Shown: positions 26,867-37,059, counted from the first letter of the stretch. The stretch: 64,000 nt of DNA from Arachidicoccus soli (GCF_003600625.1 NZ_CP032489.1:1-64000), one strand, 5' to 3'. Notes: a model not told the origin generated them from the letters alone. Translations and numbers: made by a program.

Positions 26867-27997
26867 CTATTTTTTGGGGTTTAAAACTATATCACTAGCC
26901 AATAAAAGATGATCGCTTAAGTCTTCGTCTACAATATCAAACTGATTGACTGTAAAGTCTTTATCGGGCATGATATAATCAATGCGTAAGGTGGGCGCGA
27001 TTGAATAATAAGTGCGGCCGATGCCCCAGCTCTTCTTTAAAAAAGCATCTTGTCGACTGCCTCTTATTTTAAAATAAGCATAGGATCCCGGAACATCATT
27101 AAAGTCGCCACAGAGAATGCTTTTAAAACGACTGCTGTCACTATATTTTTGTATCATATCTGCTTGCACACCACGTCGCGAAAAGGCTAACTGCATTTTA
27201 TTCATTAAACTGATAGATGCTTTTATTGTGGAATCTGATTGGCTCTTTATTTGGGCAATATCATCATAATCCTGCGGTGAAAATTTATATGATTGAAGAT
27301 GCACATTAAAAATGCGTATGGTATCTTTTTTGCGCAAAATATCTACATAAATAAAGCTCTCAGAAATTCCTTTAGGGTATTTAATTTTTACAGAATCTAT
27401 GATGGGATATTTTGAAAAAATAATGCTTCCTGACTGATAAAAGCCATTGTGTTTGTCCAAATCTTTTGAGAAGAAATAGTAGGGATAGTCTTTTGAAAAA
27501 AGCTCAACATTATTAGCTTCTTTGCCCTGTGTTTCCGAATTGTTGAATTCTTGTAAGCAAATAATATCCGGCGAGAGCCCGATAATAGTATTGGCAATTT
27601 CTTTGCGGTCATGCATGCGCTTATCTTTATTATGACTTAACCCATACATGCTTCCTACATTCCAACTTATAATACGAATTGCATTGGTAGCTTTTATATC
27701 GTTATTGAAAGAACTGAAAATGTGATAGGAGAATATTACTTTTATTTGCCGCCAGCCTATTAGTAAGGCTAATAGAGGAATTAACGCAGCTTTTGGTTTT
27801 GCGAATAGCCAGAAAATAAAGGCAAACAGTAAAAGCAAGATAAGATAAGGCAATAATAAACTCAGGAATGCTACAAACCACCACTTTTCCGGGTTTAACT
27901 CGGATGCCAAACAAGCAGCAACAAATAGAATTGCCAGCAAGATAGTGGGTATTAAAAAAATACCCCGGGTAAGTTTACGAATAAATTTGAAAGCCAT
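26867..27997 (-). CDS. membrane-anchored endonuclease/exonuclease/phosphatase-family protein
   Basis: The protein has 376 residues. Two or three hydrophobic helices fill residues 10-100. A DNase I-like domain follows, with ISWNVGSMYG, DIICLQEFNNSE, IFNVHLQS, LCGDFNDVPGSY and a final SDHLLL. These are the metal and phosphate-binding motifs of the EEP superfamily, so it is likely an exported phosphodiesterase or phosphatase acting on nucleic acid, lipid or inositol phosphates. The substrate cannot be told from sequence. Confidence 0.85.
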   Translation of the reverse strand: MAFKFIRKLTRGIFLIPTILLAILFVAACLASELNPEKWWFVAFLSLLLPYLILLLLFAFIFWLFAKPKAALIPLLALLIGWRQIKVIFSYHIFSSFNNDIKATNAIRIISWNVGSMYGLSHNKDKRMHDRKEIANTIIGLSPDIICLQEFNNSETQGKEANNVELFSKDYPYYFFSKDLDKHNGFYQSGSIIFSKYPIIDSVKIKYPKGISESFIYVDILRKKDTIRIFNVHLQSYKFSPQDYDDIAQIKSQSDSTIKASISLMNKMQLAFSRRGVQADMIQKYSDSSRFKSILCGDFNDVPGSYAYFKIRGSRQDAFLKKSWGIGRTYYSIAPTLRIDYIMPDKDFTVNQFDIVDEDLSDHLLLASDIVLNPKK

Positions 27998-28024
27998 TCT
28001 GTAAATTTACTCCAATTTTTTATG

Positions 28025-28061
28025 CAAAAAAAGCCCGCGAAAATTATACATCGCAGGCTTT
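28025..28061 (-). terminator. terminator of the beta-galactosidase gene
   Basis: On the minus strand, AAAGCCTGCGA pairs with TCGCGGGCTTT (one G-U) around a 10-nt loop and is followed by a run of T residues. It lies 23 bp after the stop codon of the beta-galactosidase gene and before the next gene on the same strand. Confidence 0.82.
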
Positions 28062-28083
28062 AATTTATCAAACGTAATTGTAC

Positions 28084-29964
28084 TTAGTTTTTGTCTTCTT
28101 GAGGTAAATTTAATTTGTCAAGAATTGGCGTAGTTATACCACTTATTTCAGTTTGTTTTATATCGTTCTGTTGTTCAAAAACTTCAATAGTATTCTTGCC
28201 TTTGTTTAACCAGCAACCCGGTAAATATAAAGTTTGTTGTGGTCCCAGTTTCCAGTAACGCCCCAGGTTGTGTCCGTTTACAAAAACGATTCCTTTGCCC
28301 CATTTGCTCATATCCAAGAAAGTATCGCCTAGTTTTGAAAGCTTAAAAGAGCCTTCATAAATCGCAGGATTACCTGCAGTATAACTATTACTTTGTTTTG
28401 ATAAATCGGGTGCTTCGCTCATGGGTAGTTTATACATTTCCCAATCGCCGGTGATTTCATTGCCTTCAATTATTACAGGAGAAATAATGCCTTTTAAATT
28501 GTGTACGATTTCGCCACCATAATTTATACGCCCCATATTTTCTACCAAGATATCTAAAGTAGCATTGAATGGAATATCAATGTTCATTGAAAATTTATTT
28601 GCCTGACGATTTAATTCACCCACTTTTTTACCGTTCACATATATCAACGCGTAATCGCGTAAGCCTTTCAAATCAAGCTTTCCGCTGATGGGTTGTGTAA
28701 AATGCTTTCTATACAAAACATATCCATAACCTTGGTTTAAACCTTCAAAGGTCATGGGTGTATCAGCAATAATAGGTTGAATATGCGAAACAATATTATT
28801 AAACAAATCAACTGATTTATTTAATTGAATAGAAGGTATTGCAATGACAGGGATGGCTTTGGGCACTTCTGGTATATTGTAAGAAACATATTTTTTCATA
28901 ATGGCGCGAATAGAATCATATTTTGGTGTAGCCCAGCCTGCTTCGCTAATAGGCGCGTCGTAATCATAGCTTGTAAGGTCTGGTTGTATGGGATGGTCGC
29001 CTGAGTAGTTGGCGCCACTTGTAAAACCAAAATTGGTTCCGCCATATATCATATAAAAGTTAAATGATATGGTATCTTTTAAATAGGTTTCGGTTTGTTT
29101 AACCACAGATTTAATAGAAGTTCTTACAAAGCTTTCACCCCAATGATCTAGCCAACCAGGATAAAATTCAGCAACCATATAAGGGCCTTCACCCTTGTTA
29201 TATTCGTTCACAACTTTTCTTAAGTTCTTGACATTTCCTTCTCCATTTGCTGTAGGGAAAACACCATCGATGCTACCACCTTTGAATAACCAGCTGCCAT
29301 CGGCAGTAAAAAACGGCACATCAAAGCCATTCTTTACCAACTCATTTTTGATAGCCATACTATATTCTTTGTGTTGTTTCAAAGGAATGTCTTGTCGTTG
29401 CGCCACATAAGAACCAAATTCGTTTTCGGCTTGTACCATAATGATGGGGCCGCCATGTGTGATTTGCAGGTCTTTCAATTGACCGGCCAATTTATGAATA
29501 TAGGTATTACAACTATCCAAGAAAGGTTGATTATAGGTGCGGATCTCCATGCCGGGTACTTTTTGCAACCACCAAGGATAACCGCCGAACTCCCATTCAG
29601 CACAAACATAAGGACCTGGACGAATGATCACATGTAAACCAACTTCGCCGGCTATTTTTACAAATTGCGCGATGTCTCTATCACCTTTGAAATCCCAAAT
29701 ACCGGGTGCGGGTTCTTGAAAATTCCAAAAGACATAAGTCGTTACTGCGTTCATACCCATGGCTTTAATCATTTCCAAACGTTGACGCCAATACTGATGT
29801 GGTACACGCGAATAGTGCATTTCTCCGGAATGAATCTGAATAGGCTTGCCGTCATATAAGAAAGAGCCATTTTTAATTTCAAATGTATGCTTTGCTTTTT
29901 GGGCAAATGTGTAAGTACAACATAGCGTGATGAGCGCTATCAAAGACAAGACAAGTTTCTTCAT
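28084..29964 (-). CDS. glycoside hydrolase family 35 beta-galactosidase
   Basis: The 626-residue protein has a signal peptide (residues 1-21). The (beta/alpha)8 catalytic domain contains IRPGPYVCAEWEFGG, QAENEFGSY with the probable acid/base E182, and VAEFYPGWLDHWGE with the probable nucleophile E266. C-terminal jelly-roll domains (LRDYALIYVNGKK, FVNGHNLGRYW) complete the family architecture. It would remove terminal beta-galactose from oligo- or polysaccharides in the periplasm. It has its own terminator and a LacI-type palindrome upstream (30068-30085), which suggests sugar-responsive control. Confidence 0.93.
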   Translation of the reverse strand: MKKLVLSLIALITLCCTYTFAQKAKHTFEIKNGSFLYDGKPIQIHSGEMHYSRVPHQYWRQRLEMIKAMGMNAVTTYVFWNFQEPAPGIWDFKGDRDIAQFVKIAGEVGLHVIIRPGPYVCAEWEFGGYPWWLQKVPGMEIRTYNQPFLDSCNTYIHKLAGQLKDLQITHGGPIIMVQAENEFGSYVAQRQDIPLKQHKEYSMAIKNELVKNGFDVPFFTADGSWLFKGGSIDGVFPTANGEGNVKNLRKVVNEYNKGEGPYMVAEFYPGWLDHWGESFVRTSIKSVVKQTETYLKDTISFNFYMIYGGTNFGFTSGANYSGDHPIQPDLTSYDYDAPISEAGWATPKYDSIRAIMKKYVSYNIPEVPKAIPVIAIPSIQLNKSVDLFNNIVSHIQPIIADTPMTFEGLNQGYGYVLYRKHFTQPISGKLDLKGLRDYALIYVNGKKVGELNRQANKFSMNIDIPFNATLDILVENMGRINYGGEIVHNLKGIISPVIIEGNEITGDWEMYKLPMSEAPDLSKQSNSYTAGNPAIYEGSFKLSKLGDTFLDMSKWGKGIVFVNGHNLGRYWKLGPQQTLYLPGCWLNKGKNTIEVFEQQNDIKQTEISGITTPILDKLNLPQEDKN

Positions 29965-30067
29965 GCTTTAGTATTAAATAAAATAATGATAAAGTATTCC
30001 TACTTGGAATATACCAACTAAGACTTCTAAAAGTAAAGAATGTTTAGTTGAAATATGCAGTAAATGG

Positions 30068-30085
30068 GATGCAAACGTTTGCATC
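30068..30085. promoter_or_regulatory. perfect 18-bp LacI-type operator upstream of the beta-galactosidase gene
   Basis: GATGCAAACGTTTGCATC is its own reverse complement, with the central CG step typical of LacI/GalR-family operators. It lies 104 bp upstream of the beta-galactosidase start and 50 bp beyond the end of the copper ATPase gene. No LacI-type gene is present in this window. Confidence 0.65.
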
Positions 30086-30134
30086 AAAAAATAGATAATA
30101 TGTCAGCCTGATGGTATCTTGTGTCAGAGGCTGG

Positions 30135-32255
30135 TTAACTTACATTTTTCCAACGAAGTCTTATTGAGTTAAAACCTAATATTATATCGCTGAAACCCAT
30201 GGCTAATGCAGCAAATGATGGACTTAGCAAGCCAAAACAAGCGACCGGAATAGCTACGATATTATAGGCGAAGGCCCAAAATAGGTTTTGCTTTATTGTT
30301 GAATAAGTATGTTTGCCGAGACCAAGTGCTAAGGGTAGGCTTTTCAGACCGTCATTCATTAAAATTACTTGGGCGCTCTGAATAGCTATTTGTGATGCAT
30401 CACTCAATGATATGCCGATGGTTGCCTTTGCTAAAGCAGGTGCGTCATTAATACCGTCGCCAACCATCGCCGTTGGCAGATCTGCATTTAATGCTGTAAT
30501 TTTTTCTAATTTTTGTTCTGGTGTTTGTTCCGCATAAAATACATCGATACCTATTTGTTTTGCAATAGCAGTACATTTTTGCTCGCTATCACCACTAAGT
30601 AAAATTGTTTTTAGCCCGCTGCGATGTAGTTGGTTAACGACATCCTGCACTTCGGGTCGAATTTTATCTTGCACATCTATCCAGCCAAGTAAGAGGTCGT
30701 TTTTTATTAAATAAATGTTATGTGATAATTCCGGGGTTAGGCCTTTCGCTTTTTTATAAGAGGCGGCCCAGAAAATATTTCCATCTTTATCTTCTGCTTT
30801 TAAGCCAATACCCTTTATTTCCTCAATTTTTTTCCAAATATATGTATGGCTGGTTTTCCAGTTTTTTGTAATTGTTTTGGCAATAGGGTGGTTGGAAAAC
30901 TTCTCCATTGAAAAAATAATTCTTTTAAAATCATCTTCTGATACATTGCCAATAACAGAAAAATTGCTAATAGAAAATTCACCGGTTGTTAAAGTACCTG
31001 TTTTATCAAAAACGATTTGCCTTATATCTTTAAAAACTTCTAAGCTGCGAGCGTTCTTAAACAAAATACCATGCTTGGCTGCCCTTCCCAGACCCACTGC
31101 TATTGCCGCCGGGGTGGCTAAACCCATTGCACATGGGCAGGCAATTACCAATACGGCTACACTGCGTAAAAGACTCGTGGAGAAACTATAATCTGCTACA
31201 AAATAATTACCTAAAAAACACAATACTGCAATGCCCAAAACTGTTGGAATAAAAATGGCACTAATTTTATCTGCCAACTGTTGCATAGGCGGTTTTTCTG
31301 CCTGAGCCTCTTTAACCATTTTTAAGATGCTTTGCAAAACGGTTTCTTTTCCTACTGCTGTGACGTAAGCTTTCACATTCCCGTCGGTGACAATGCTACT
31401 ACCAATTAAATTGTTGCCTTGCGTTTTTTCTATGGGTAAACTTTCTCCGGTCAAAATGGATTCATCCACGCTGGCACTGCCGGATAAAATTTTGCAATCC
31501 ATGGGCACGTACTCTCCGGACTTTATTAGAATTAAATCTCCGGTTTTTAGACTTTTACTATCTACTGGTAAAATATGTTCTTCATGATTTTCGCCATATA
31601 CAATCATATTGGCTTGTATCTTTTGAGAAACCACTAAACTGTTGAGCGCAGCTCTTGTTTGCTGTACTGACCGGTCTTCTAACCAATTGCCCATGAAAAC
31701 TAATGTAATAATTGTGGCAGTGGTTTCATAAAACATAAAACTTTCGGGGTTGCCTGAAAAGGTTCCATATAAACTATATCCAAATGAAGCAATAGCCCCC
31801 ACTGCAACGAGTACATTCATATTAGGGACGCCTTTTCGCAGACTGCGCCACCCGCTTTTTCCAAAGAAGTCCATTCCAACTATAAAAACCGGAATCGTTA
31901 AAGCCAGCTGCCACCATTCATTCATTAGTATTGTAGCATGTATAAACATGTGCAACCAAAGCGGTATGGTAAAAATAAGGCAGAATAAAAATCGTTGAAG
32001 GTGGTTTTTAAATAGCTTTTTGACTTGCTGAGATTTTACTTCAGTAGAGCTATTGGCCACATGATAGCCTAATTGATTGATTTCTTTTTCAATAGATAAT
32101 AAACTTGTATTGTCTGGTTTGTTAAATGAGACTTCCCCTCCGATAAAATTGACCGATACATTTTGTGCACCTTTTGATTTTAAAAGTTTTTCTACCGAAA
32201 GTGCACAGTTCGTACAAGACATTCCTTCTACTTTCCAATCTATAGTTTCATCCAT
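30135..32255 (-). CDS. copA: copper-translocating P1B-type ATPase
   Basis: The 706-residue protein has one N-terminal heavy-metal-associated domain with the metal site GMSCTNC (residues 13-19). The membrane CPC motif is in VIACPCAMGLATP (about residue 372). The phosphorylation motif DKTGTLT is at about residue 416, with the actuator TGE loop (ILTGESLPIEK) and the hinge MVGDGINDAPAL. It exports Cu+ (or possibly Ag+) from the cytoplasm. A copper chaperone or CueR-type regulator is not adjacent. A TAACTTTG -7-like element lies at 32282-32289 on this strand. Confidence 0.93.
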   Translation of the reverse strand: MDETIDWKVEGMSCTNCALSVEKLLKSKGAQNVSVNFIGGEVSFNKPDNTSLLSIEKEINQLGYHVANSSTEVKSQQVKKLFKNHLQRFLFCLIFTIPLWLHMFIHATILMNEWWQLALTIPVFIVGMDFFGKSGWRSLRKGVPNMNVLVAVGAIASFGYSLYGTFSGNPESFMFYETTATIITLVFMGNWLEDRSVQQTRAALNSLVVSQKIQANMIVYGENHEEHILPVDSKSLKTGDLILIKSGEYVPMDCKILSGSASVDESILTGESLPIEKTQGNNLIGSSIVTDGNVKAYVTAVGKETVLQSILKMVKEAQAEKPPMQQLADKISAIFIPTVLGIAVLCFLGNYFVADYSFSTSLLRSVAVLVIACPCAMGLATPAAIAVGLGRAAKHGILFKNARSLEVFKDIRQIVFDKTGTLTTGEFSISNFSVIGNVSEDDFKRIIFSMEKFSNHPIAKTITKNWKTSHTYIWKKIEEIKGIGLKAEDKDGNIFWAASYKKAKGLTPELSHNIYLIKNDLLLGWIDVQDKIRPEVQDVVNQLHRSGLKTILLSGDSEQKCTAIAKQIGIDVFYAEQTPEQKLEKITALNADLPTAMVGDGINDAPALAKATIGISLSDASQIAIQSAQVILMNDGLKSLPLALGLGKHTYSTIKQNLFWAFAYNIVAIPVACFGLLSPSFAALAMGFSDIILGFNSIRLRWKNVS

Positions 32256-32281
32256 TTTCTCGTAATATTATTTTGCAGCTA

Positions 32282-32289
32282 CAAAGTTA
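32282..32289 (-). promoter_or_regulatory. -7 element for the copper ATPase gene
   Basis: The minus strand reads TAACTTTG (TAnnTTTG consensus), 26 bp before the start codon. The -33 element is not convincing. Confidence 0.4.
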
Positions 32290-32396
32290 CAGGATGTTTT
32301 TGTGTTGGATTGCCTGGGATAATTTATCTTTACTACCATGTTGCAAACAATAGGTTTTTAGCCCGATGTTTGCATTTACTTATATCAACTATTCGT

Positions 32397-32813
32397 ATGT
32401 CTTTCACATTTACACAAGAAAATATTCAGGAGGTTGCTGAAAAGCTTTGGTTGACGCATTCCGATAAAAAGATTTGGGCATTTTATGCACCAATGGGAGC
32501 AGGTAAAACTACTTTTATTAAAACGCTGTGCAACGAGGTCTTGAAATCTAAAGACATTATTAGCAGTCCCACATTTGCCATCATTAATGAATATGAGAGC
32601 ACCGTTGCAGACAAAATTTTTCACATGGATTGGTATCGCCTTGAGGATGAAGATGAGGCTATACAGACTGGCGTAGAGGAAGTTTTAATGGGTGGCTATC
32701 TGTGCTTGGTAGAATGGCCGGAGAAAGCTCCGATGCTCCTTCCTGAGGATACCTTATTTTTGGAGATAGATATTTTGTCGGAATCGGAACGTATGATTTT
32801 TGAGAAAAAATAG
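32397..32813 (+). CDS. tsaE: tRNA t6A-modification ATPase TsaE
   Basis: From ATG 32397 the protein has 138 residues. An upstream ATG at 32310 adds 29 residues with no family match. The Walker A motif is APMGAGKTTFIKTLC. The second family motif SSPTFAIINEYE and the acidic HMDWYRLEDEDE segment follow, with LVEWPEKAP near the end. It activates TsaB/TsaD in threonylcarbamoylation of tRNA A37. It is followed at 29 bp by ald, an arrangement often seen in Bacteroidota. Confidence 0.93.
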   Translation: MSFTFTQENIQEVAEKLWLTHSDKKIWAFYAPMGAGKTTFIKTLCNEVLKSKDIISSPTFAIINEYESTVADKIFHMDWYRLEDEDEAIQTGVEEVLMGGYLCLVEWPEKAPMLLPEDTLFLEIDILSESERMIFEKK

Positions 32814-32842
32814 AATATTTTTACATTATAGAAATATCAGCA

Positions 32843-34060
32843 ATGCCTTCTTCAAAACCAATAATTAATACCGCTTTCAGCTATGAAACACTGGAAGAAA
32901 CTTTGGATATAAAACAAAAAAGTGCTAAACTTTCTATTGGAATTCCAAAAGAAATTGCTTTTCAGGAAGATCGAATAGCATTGATACCCGAAGCGGTAAG
33001 TGTTTTGGTCAATAATGGTCATCAAGTAACGATACAATCGAAAGCTGGAGTGGGTAGTAAGTTTAGCGATAAAGATTACAGTGAAGCCGGTGCCAAAATT
33101 GTAAATAGTGCCGAAGAGGTTTATAGGCAACCCATCATTATAAAAAGTGCGCCTATTACTGTAGCAGATTTGCCGAATTTGCAACGTAATCAAATCATTA
33201 TTTCACCACTCAATCATTCTCTTTTAAGAAAAGAAATTATTGAAGAATTAGCAAAGAAAAAAATCACTACTTTAGGCTTCGAATTATTAAAAGATGATAG
33301 TGGTACTTTCCCTATTGTGCGCAGTATGAGTGAAATTGCTGGCAGTGCGGCTATGTTGCTGGCTGGTCAATTTTTGGCCTGTTCCAATAATGGAAAGGGT
33401 GTATTGCTTGGTGGCATTAGTGGTATTCCTCCAACGAAAGTTATCATTATCGGCGCAGGTGTGGTTGGGGAGTTTGCTACACGCACGGCATTAGCAATGG
33501 GGGCTTCTGTAAAAGTTTTTGATAACAATGTGTATCGATTAAAAAGATTGCAAAATAATCTTGGTTTTCGGGTATGGACGAGTGTAATTGAACCGAAAAT
33601 ACTGGCCAAACAGCTGAAAACTTGCGAAGTGGCAGTAGGCGCTTTGGGTAGTGAAAAGGGTCGCGTACCTGTAGTTGTTTCAGAGCAAATGGTAGAACGG
33701 ATGCGTCCGGGAAGCGTAATTTTAGATGTGTGTATTGATAGAGGTGGTTGCTTCGAGACCAGTGAACTGACTTCACATGAAAAACCTATTTTTCGTAAAC
33801 ACGATGTAATACATTATTGTGTGCCTAATATCGCCAGCGGCTTTGCACAAACTGCAAGCCATGCCATCAGTAATGTGTTAATGCCACTTATTTTAAAAAT
33901 TGCGGACGAAGGTGGATTAGATTCCATACTGTGGCACAATTTTAATTTGCGCAATGGTATTTATATGTACAAAGGGCATTTGACTAATTTTTATTTAAGT
34001 GAACGGTTCGATATTAAATATACTGATTTGAACTTACTGCTTGCAACAAGTAAGAGATAG
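32843..34060 (+). CDS. ald: alanine dehydrogenase
   Basis: The 405-residue protein belongs to the NAD-dependent alanine dehydrogenase / transhydrogenase-alpha family. The N-terminal catalytic domain starts at about residue 30 with GIPKEIAFQEDRIALIP. The NAD-binding Rossmann motif is IIGAGVVGEFATRTALAMGASV. SVILDVCIDRGG and HYCVPNIASGFAQTASHAISN complete the signature. The reaction is L-alanine + NAD+ to pyruvate + NH4+. The 28-residue N-terminal extension and longer C-terminus are as in the Bacteroidota form. Confidence 0.9.
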   Translation: MPSSKPIINTAFSYETLEETLDIKQKSAKLSIGIPKEIAFQEDRIALIPEAVSVLVNNGHQVTIQSKAGVGSKFSDKDYSEAGAKIVNSAEEVYRQPIIIKSAPITVADLPNLQRNQIIISPLNHSLLRKEIIEELAKKKITTLGFELLKDDSGTFPIVRSMSEIAGSAAMLLAGQFLACSNNGKGVLLGGISGIPPTKVIIIGAGVVGEFATRTALAMGASVKVFDNNVYRLKRLQNNLGFRVWTSVIEPKILAKQLKTCEVAVGALGSEKGRVPVVVSEQMVERMRPGSVILDVCIDRGGCFETSELTSHEKPIFRKHDVIHYCVPNIASGFAQTASHAISNVLMPLILKIADEGGLDSILWHNFNLRNGIYMYKGHLTNFYLSERFDIKYTDLNLLLATSKR

Positions 34061-34823
34061 ACCAATAACTCTGTTTTGAAAAGATGGAAGAGAGAATCTG
34101 AAAATTAATTATTCCCCTTATTTATCCTTCCTGCAATCGAACAATGTACATAAAGTAACTGCGATAATTGAAGCCTTTATCACCAGCATTTGGCGCGGAA
34201 CTCACTGATGATGCAGACAGAAGTCATCCGAAAAGACGCCGTTTTAGTATCGATATCTGATTGAATGCCTTATACGTGCTGGAGACTTGCAAAAAAATTT
34301 CGGTAAGTTAACTCAAGCTTAGAACTAGAATGCGAGCGATTATTTTTATTCCTGGATATTCGGCAATTTTCAAATCGAAAATTTTACTTTAAAAAAGACA
34401 CTTCCGCAATAACTCGTTGTTGAAAAATAAAAGGAGTCTAATCCGTTTAGACGCTGGTTTTTTTACACGTTAGAAAGGGCAATTACTTTTGCCATGATTG
34501 CCTGTTTTGAAAAAATGGGTAATAGATTAGTATATAAAATTGCATTTAGCAAAATAACGACGCGCTGGGCACTCAGGATTATGGGGTTATGGCAACATTT
34601 ATCCATTTAGCAATTCAGCTGCCTAATTTGGGTTTAAAAGAATCATTCTCTGCAGTTATTCAGAGATAGCCTTTATCAAATGTATCCTATTCGGTTTTTC
34701 TATTTTATATTTGATTGAGTTTATGTGTATTGATTACGATGCAATTACCGATTCCGTCTTCATTGGTAACTTTTAATTGCACATAACTTTTGCTTAATTT
34801 TTATATTTTAAACCAGGGTCATT
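34061..34823. other. 763-bp intergenic region without a recognisable gene
   Basis: All six frames are broken by stops. Only short open pieces occur, for example one ending ...NLGLKESFSAVIQR near 34668, which I do not recognise. A short stem (GTCTAA/TTAGAC, 34436-34452) is followed within five bases by seven T residues and could be a weak terminator. The stretch may be decayed coding DNA or may hold an unrecognised small RNA. Confidence 0.4.
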
Positions 34824-35285
34824 ATGAAAAAAAGAATACTCCCTTTCATGGCAATTTTTATACTTGCTGCTTCTTGTACTGAAAACTACTCCAACGGTGA
34901 AAGAATCGGACTGATTACCCAGTTTAGCAGAACTGGTATATTTTGGAAAAGTTGGGAAGGTGAATTACACGTAACTCAAACAGGCATGAATAGTACAATG
35001 AAAGATTTTGAATTTAGCATCGATAATGACCATGAAGATGCGGCAATAGTTAACCAAATTGATAGTGCGGCACAACACGGTTGGAAAGTAAAATTAACAT
35101 ATCACCAAACATTTGGAAAAAATTGGTTTGGAAACAGAGGGGAAACATCTCATTTTATTACCAAAGTAGAAGTCTTGGATAAAAAACCTATTGCAGGTTT
35201 ATTTAAAAAGGATAGTTCTGACCATGGTCATATTATCGATACGGTATATTTAATTATTGATCATACTTCTAAAGTAAAGAAATAA
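34824..35285 (+). CDS. conserved lipoprotein of unknown function
   Basis: This 153-residue protein has a lipoprotein signal with lipobox LAASC (Cys at about residue 18). The mature part is a compact domain with ERIGLITQFSRTGIFWKSWEG and GWKVKLTYHQTFGKN followed by GETSHFITKVEVL. This pattern recurs in short Bacteroidota proteins, some labelled 6-phosphogluconate dehydrogenase in databases, a label the sequence does not support (no Rossmann motif). It is flanked by two gene-poor gaps. Confidence 0.72.
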   Translation: MKKRILPFMAIFILAASCTENYSNGERIGLITQFSRTGIFWKSWEGELHVTQTGMNSTMKDFEFSIDNDHEDAAIVNQIDSAAQHGWKVKLTYHQTFGKNWFGNRGETSHFITKVEVLDKKPIAGLFKKDSSDHGHIIDTVYLIIDHTSKVKK

Positions 35286-35566
35286 CTGAATTTACTGTAT
35301 AATGAACGTAGTCCTGTCTTGGGTGGATAGTGCAAGGATTGTCAACAACAAAATTAGTCAGGAACCTGTTGGCATAGTAGCCTTGTGGCGAGGGTCATGA
35401 GCAATCTTTACCGCAACCAAAAGGGAAAAACAAGAAACTGGGGATAGTTTTAGGCTTCGCCGCTGATGTATCATTTTTGTTAAACAATAGATTCGCTACC
35501 CTTAATCAAAAAATCCTCAGATTAAATTCGTTAATTTGTATCTCTGCTACGGTTTATAATTTTTGT

Positions 35567-36853
35567 ATGAGTAAAAAATATTTATTTTTTTTATTGGGCT
35601 TAATGATGTTTTCTTTTGTGCATGCACAGAATGACAGTATGGGTTGGCAACCAGCTTTTGATAAAGCTAAAAAAGCAATAAAAGAACTTGCAGGCCAAGA
35701 TGCAAATGCCTATGCACAAGTGGGCCGTAAATTAGAGGCCTTAGCAATAAAAAATCCGGGATATGCAGAGCCCTGGTATTTTTTGGGGGCAGCTATTGAT
35801 AAGTTTAATACATCAAGTGGTGAAGATATTCCTACGAGTTCATTAGTCTTGGCTGAGAAAGCCTCCCAAAGTTTTAGTAACTGCCTGGCTTTGAGTAATG
35901 GCCAGTACACTGGTGATTTGCTGTTGTTTGACCCGCATTCTAAAATTCTTTCGGTGTGGGGAGCACAAGCCTATAGATTTTTAAATGAACAGAAAAATGA
36001 TTCTGCTATTTGGTGCTTACAACAATCTCAAAAATTTGGCGCAATTAATAATACGGTAAAAAGCTATTTTAAGCAGGTTTTGGATGAATGTAGTAATGGC
36101 GCTTATCTATTTACAAACGGAGATCTTTATTTTTATTATCTGGCTTATTTGCAACTCGTAGAAAATTATAGGAGTGATGTGCATTGCATCAGTCTTAATT
36201 TTTTAAACACAAAATGGTATCCTCAGTTTTTGACGAAAGATAATATATTGACATTAGGTATCGATTCGGAAGCATTAGCTAAAATCAAAGATAAAAAATG
36301 GAAACCCAAAGAAATATCTTTACTAAATAAAAGCGGTATAGCTGGGGATACTGCGGTTTCTTGGATGTTGAAACCCACCAATGGTGAGTATTTGCTTCGA
36401 GCCGATATTATTTTGCAAAAATTTATTGAACACAATGCTTTTCAAAAGGATGTATTTTTTGCGGCTGACGTTCCGGAGAATATGCGTTTATATTTAAATA
36501 AAGATAATTATTTACAGTTGAGAGGGCTTACTTTAAAACTTGTTCCTAAGGCCGGTAGTACTTCTTTGACTTTCTTGGAAAATAGACTGGCCGAACTGAA
36601 TGAATTGTCGACTGACGATACTTCTTTTATCTGTAGCCGTGATAATATTCAAGTACTTAATAATTATCGGTTTGCATATGTTGAAGCTGCAAATTTGGCC
36701 ATGAAAGAAAATCAGCCCGTTTCTGCTAAGAACATTATGCTTTTCGAGGGACAGAAATACCCGGAAAAACTGTTACCATTTTTTGCTGAGGCTACTAAAA
36801 AATGGTTTCTGGACTTTATGCAGAAAGTATTGGATTTGCCCGGAAATAAATAA
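35567..36853 (+). CDS. secreted TPR-like protein
   Basis: From ATG 35567 the protein has 428 residues. This start puts a signal peptide first (MSKKYLFFLLGLMMFSFVHAQ); the upstream ATG at 35477 adds 30 residues with no signal. Helical repeat-like segments (NPGYAEPWYFLGAAIDKFN, FSNCLALSNGQYTGD, SAIWCLQQSQKFG) suggest TPR-type solenoids over the first 200 residues. The rest is unrecognised. A periplasmic scaffold role is only an inference. It lies upstream of mreB but is separated by 206 bp. Confidence 0.7.
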   Translation: MSKKYLFFLLGLMMFSFVHAQNDSMGWQPAFDKAKKAIKELAGQDANAYAQVGRKLEALAIKNPGYAEPWYFLGAAIDKFNTSSGEDIPTSSLVLAEKASQSFSNCLALSNGQYTGDLLLFDPHSKILSVWGAQAYRFLNEQKNDSAIWCLQQSQKFGAINNTVKSYFKQVLDECSNGAYLFTNGDLYFYYLAYLQLVENYRSDVHCISLNFLNTKWYPQFLTKDNILTLGIDSEALAKIKDKKWKPKEISLLNKSGIAGDTAVSWMLKPTNGEYLLRADIILQKFIEHNAFQKDVFFAADVPENMRLYLNKDNYLQLRGLTLKLVPKAGSTSLTFLENRLAELNELSTDDTSFICSRDNIQVLNNYRFAYVEAANLAMKENQPVSAKNIMLFEGQKYPEKLLPFFAEATKKWFLDFMQKVLDLPGNK

Positions 36854-37059
36854 ATTGAAATTGAAACAACATAGAAAATAATCTACTAATTTCGCCCGGA
36901 AATCTATGAATAATTTGTATGTGTTGGATGCTCTTAGTGTTGTTAAAATAACGTAAACATTCCCTGGTTGGAAATAAATATGGACTCCTTTTTTGATATT
37001 TTGTTATATTTAGCTTCATTTTGCATCCACATTACAACAAAAAGCACACAACATAAATA

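Noticed and set aside
35286..35566. Possible structured RNA upstream of the TPR-like gene
   Set aside because: Some GC-rich patches are visible but I could not find a consistent stem set or a known riboswitch core, so it is not reported as a feature.
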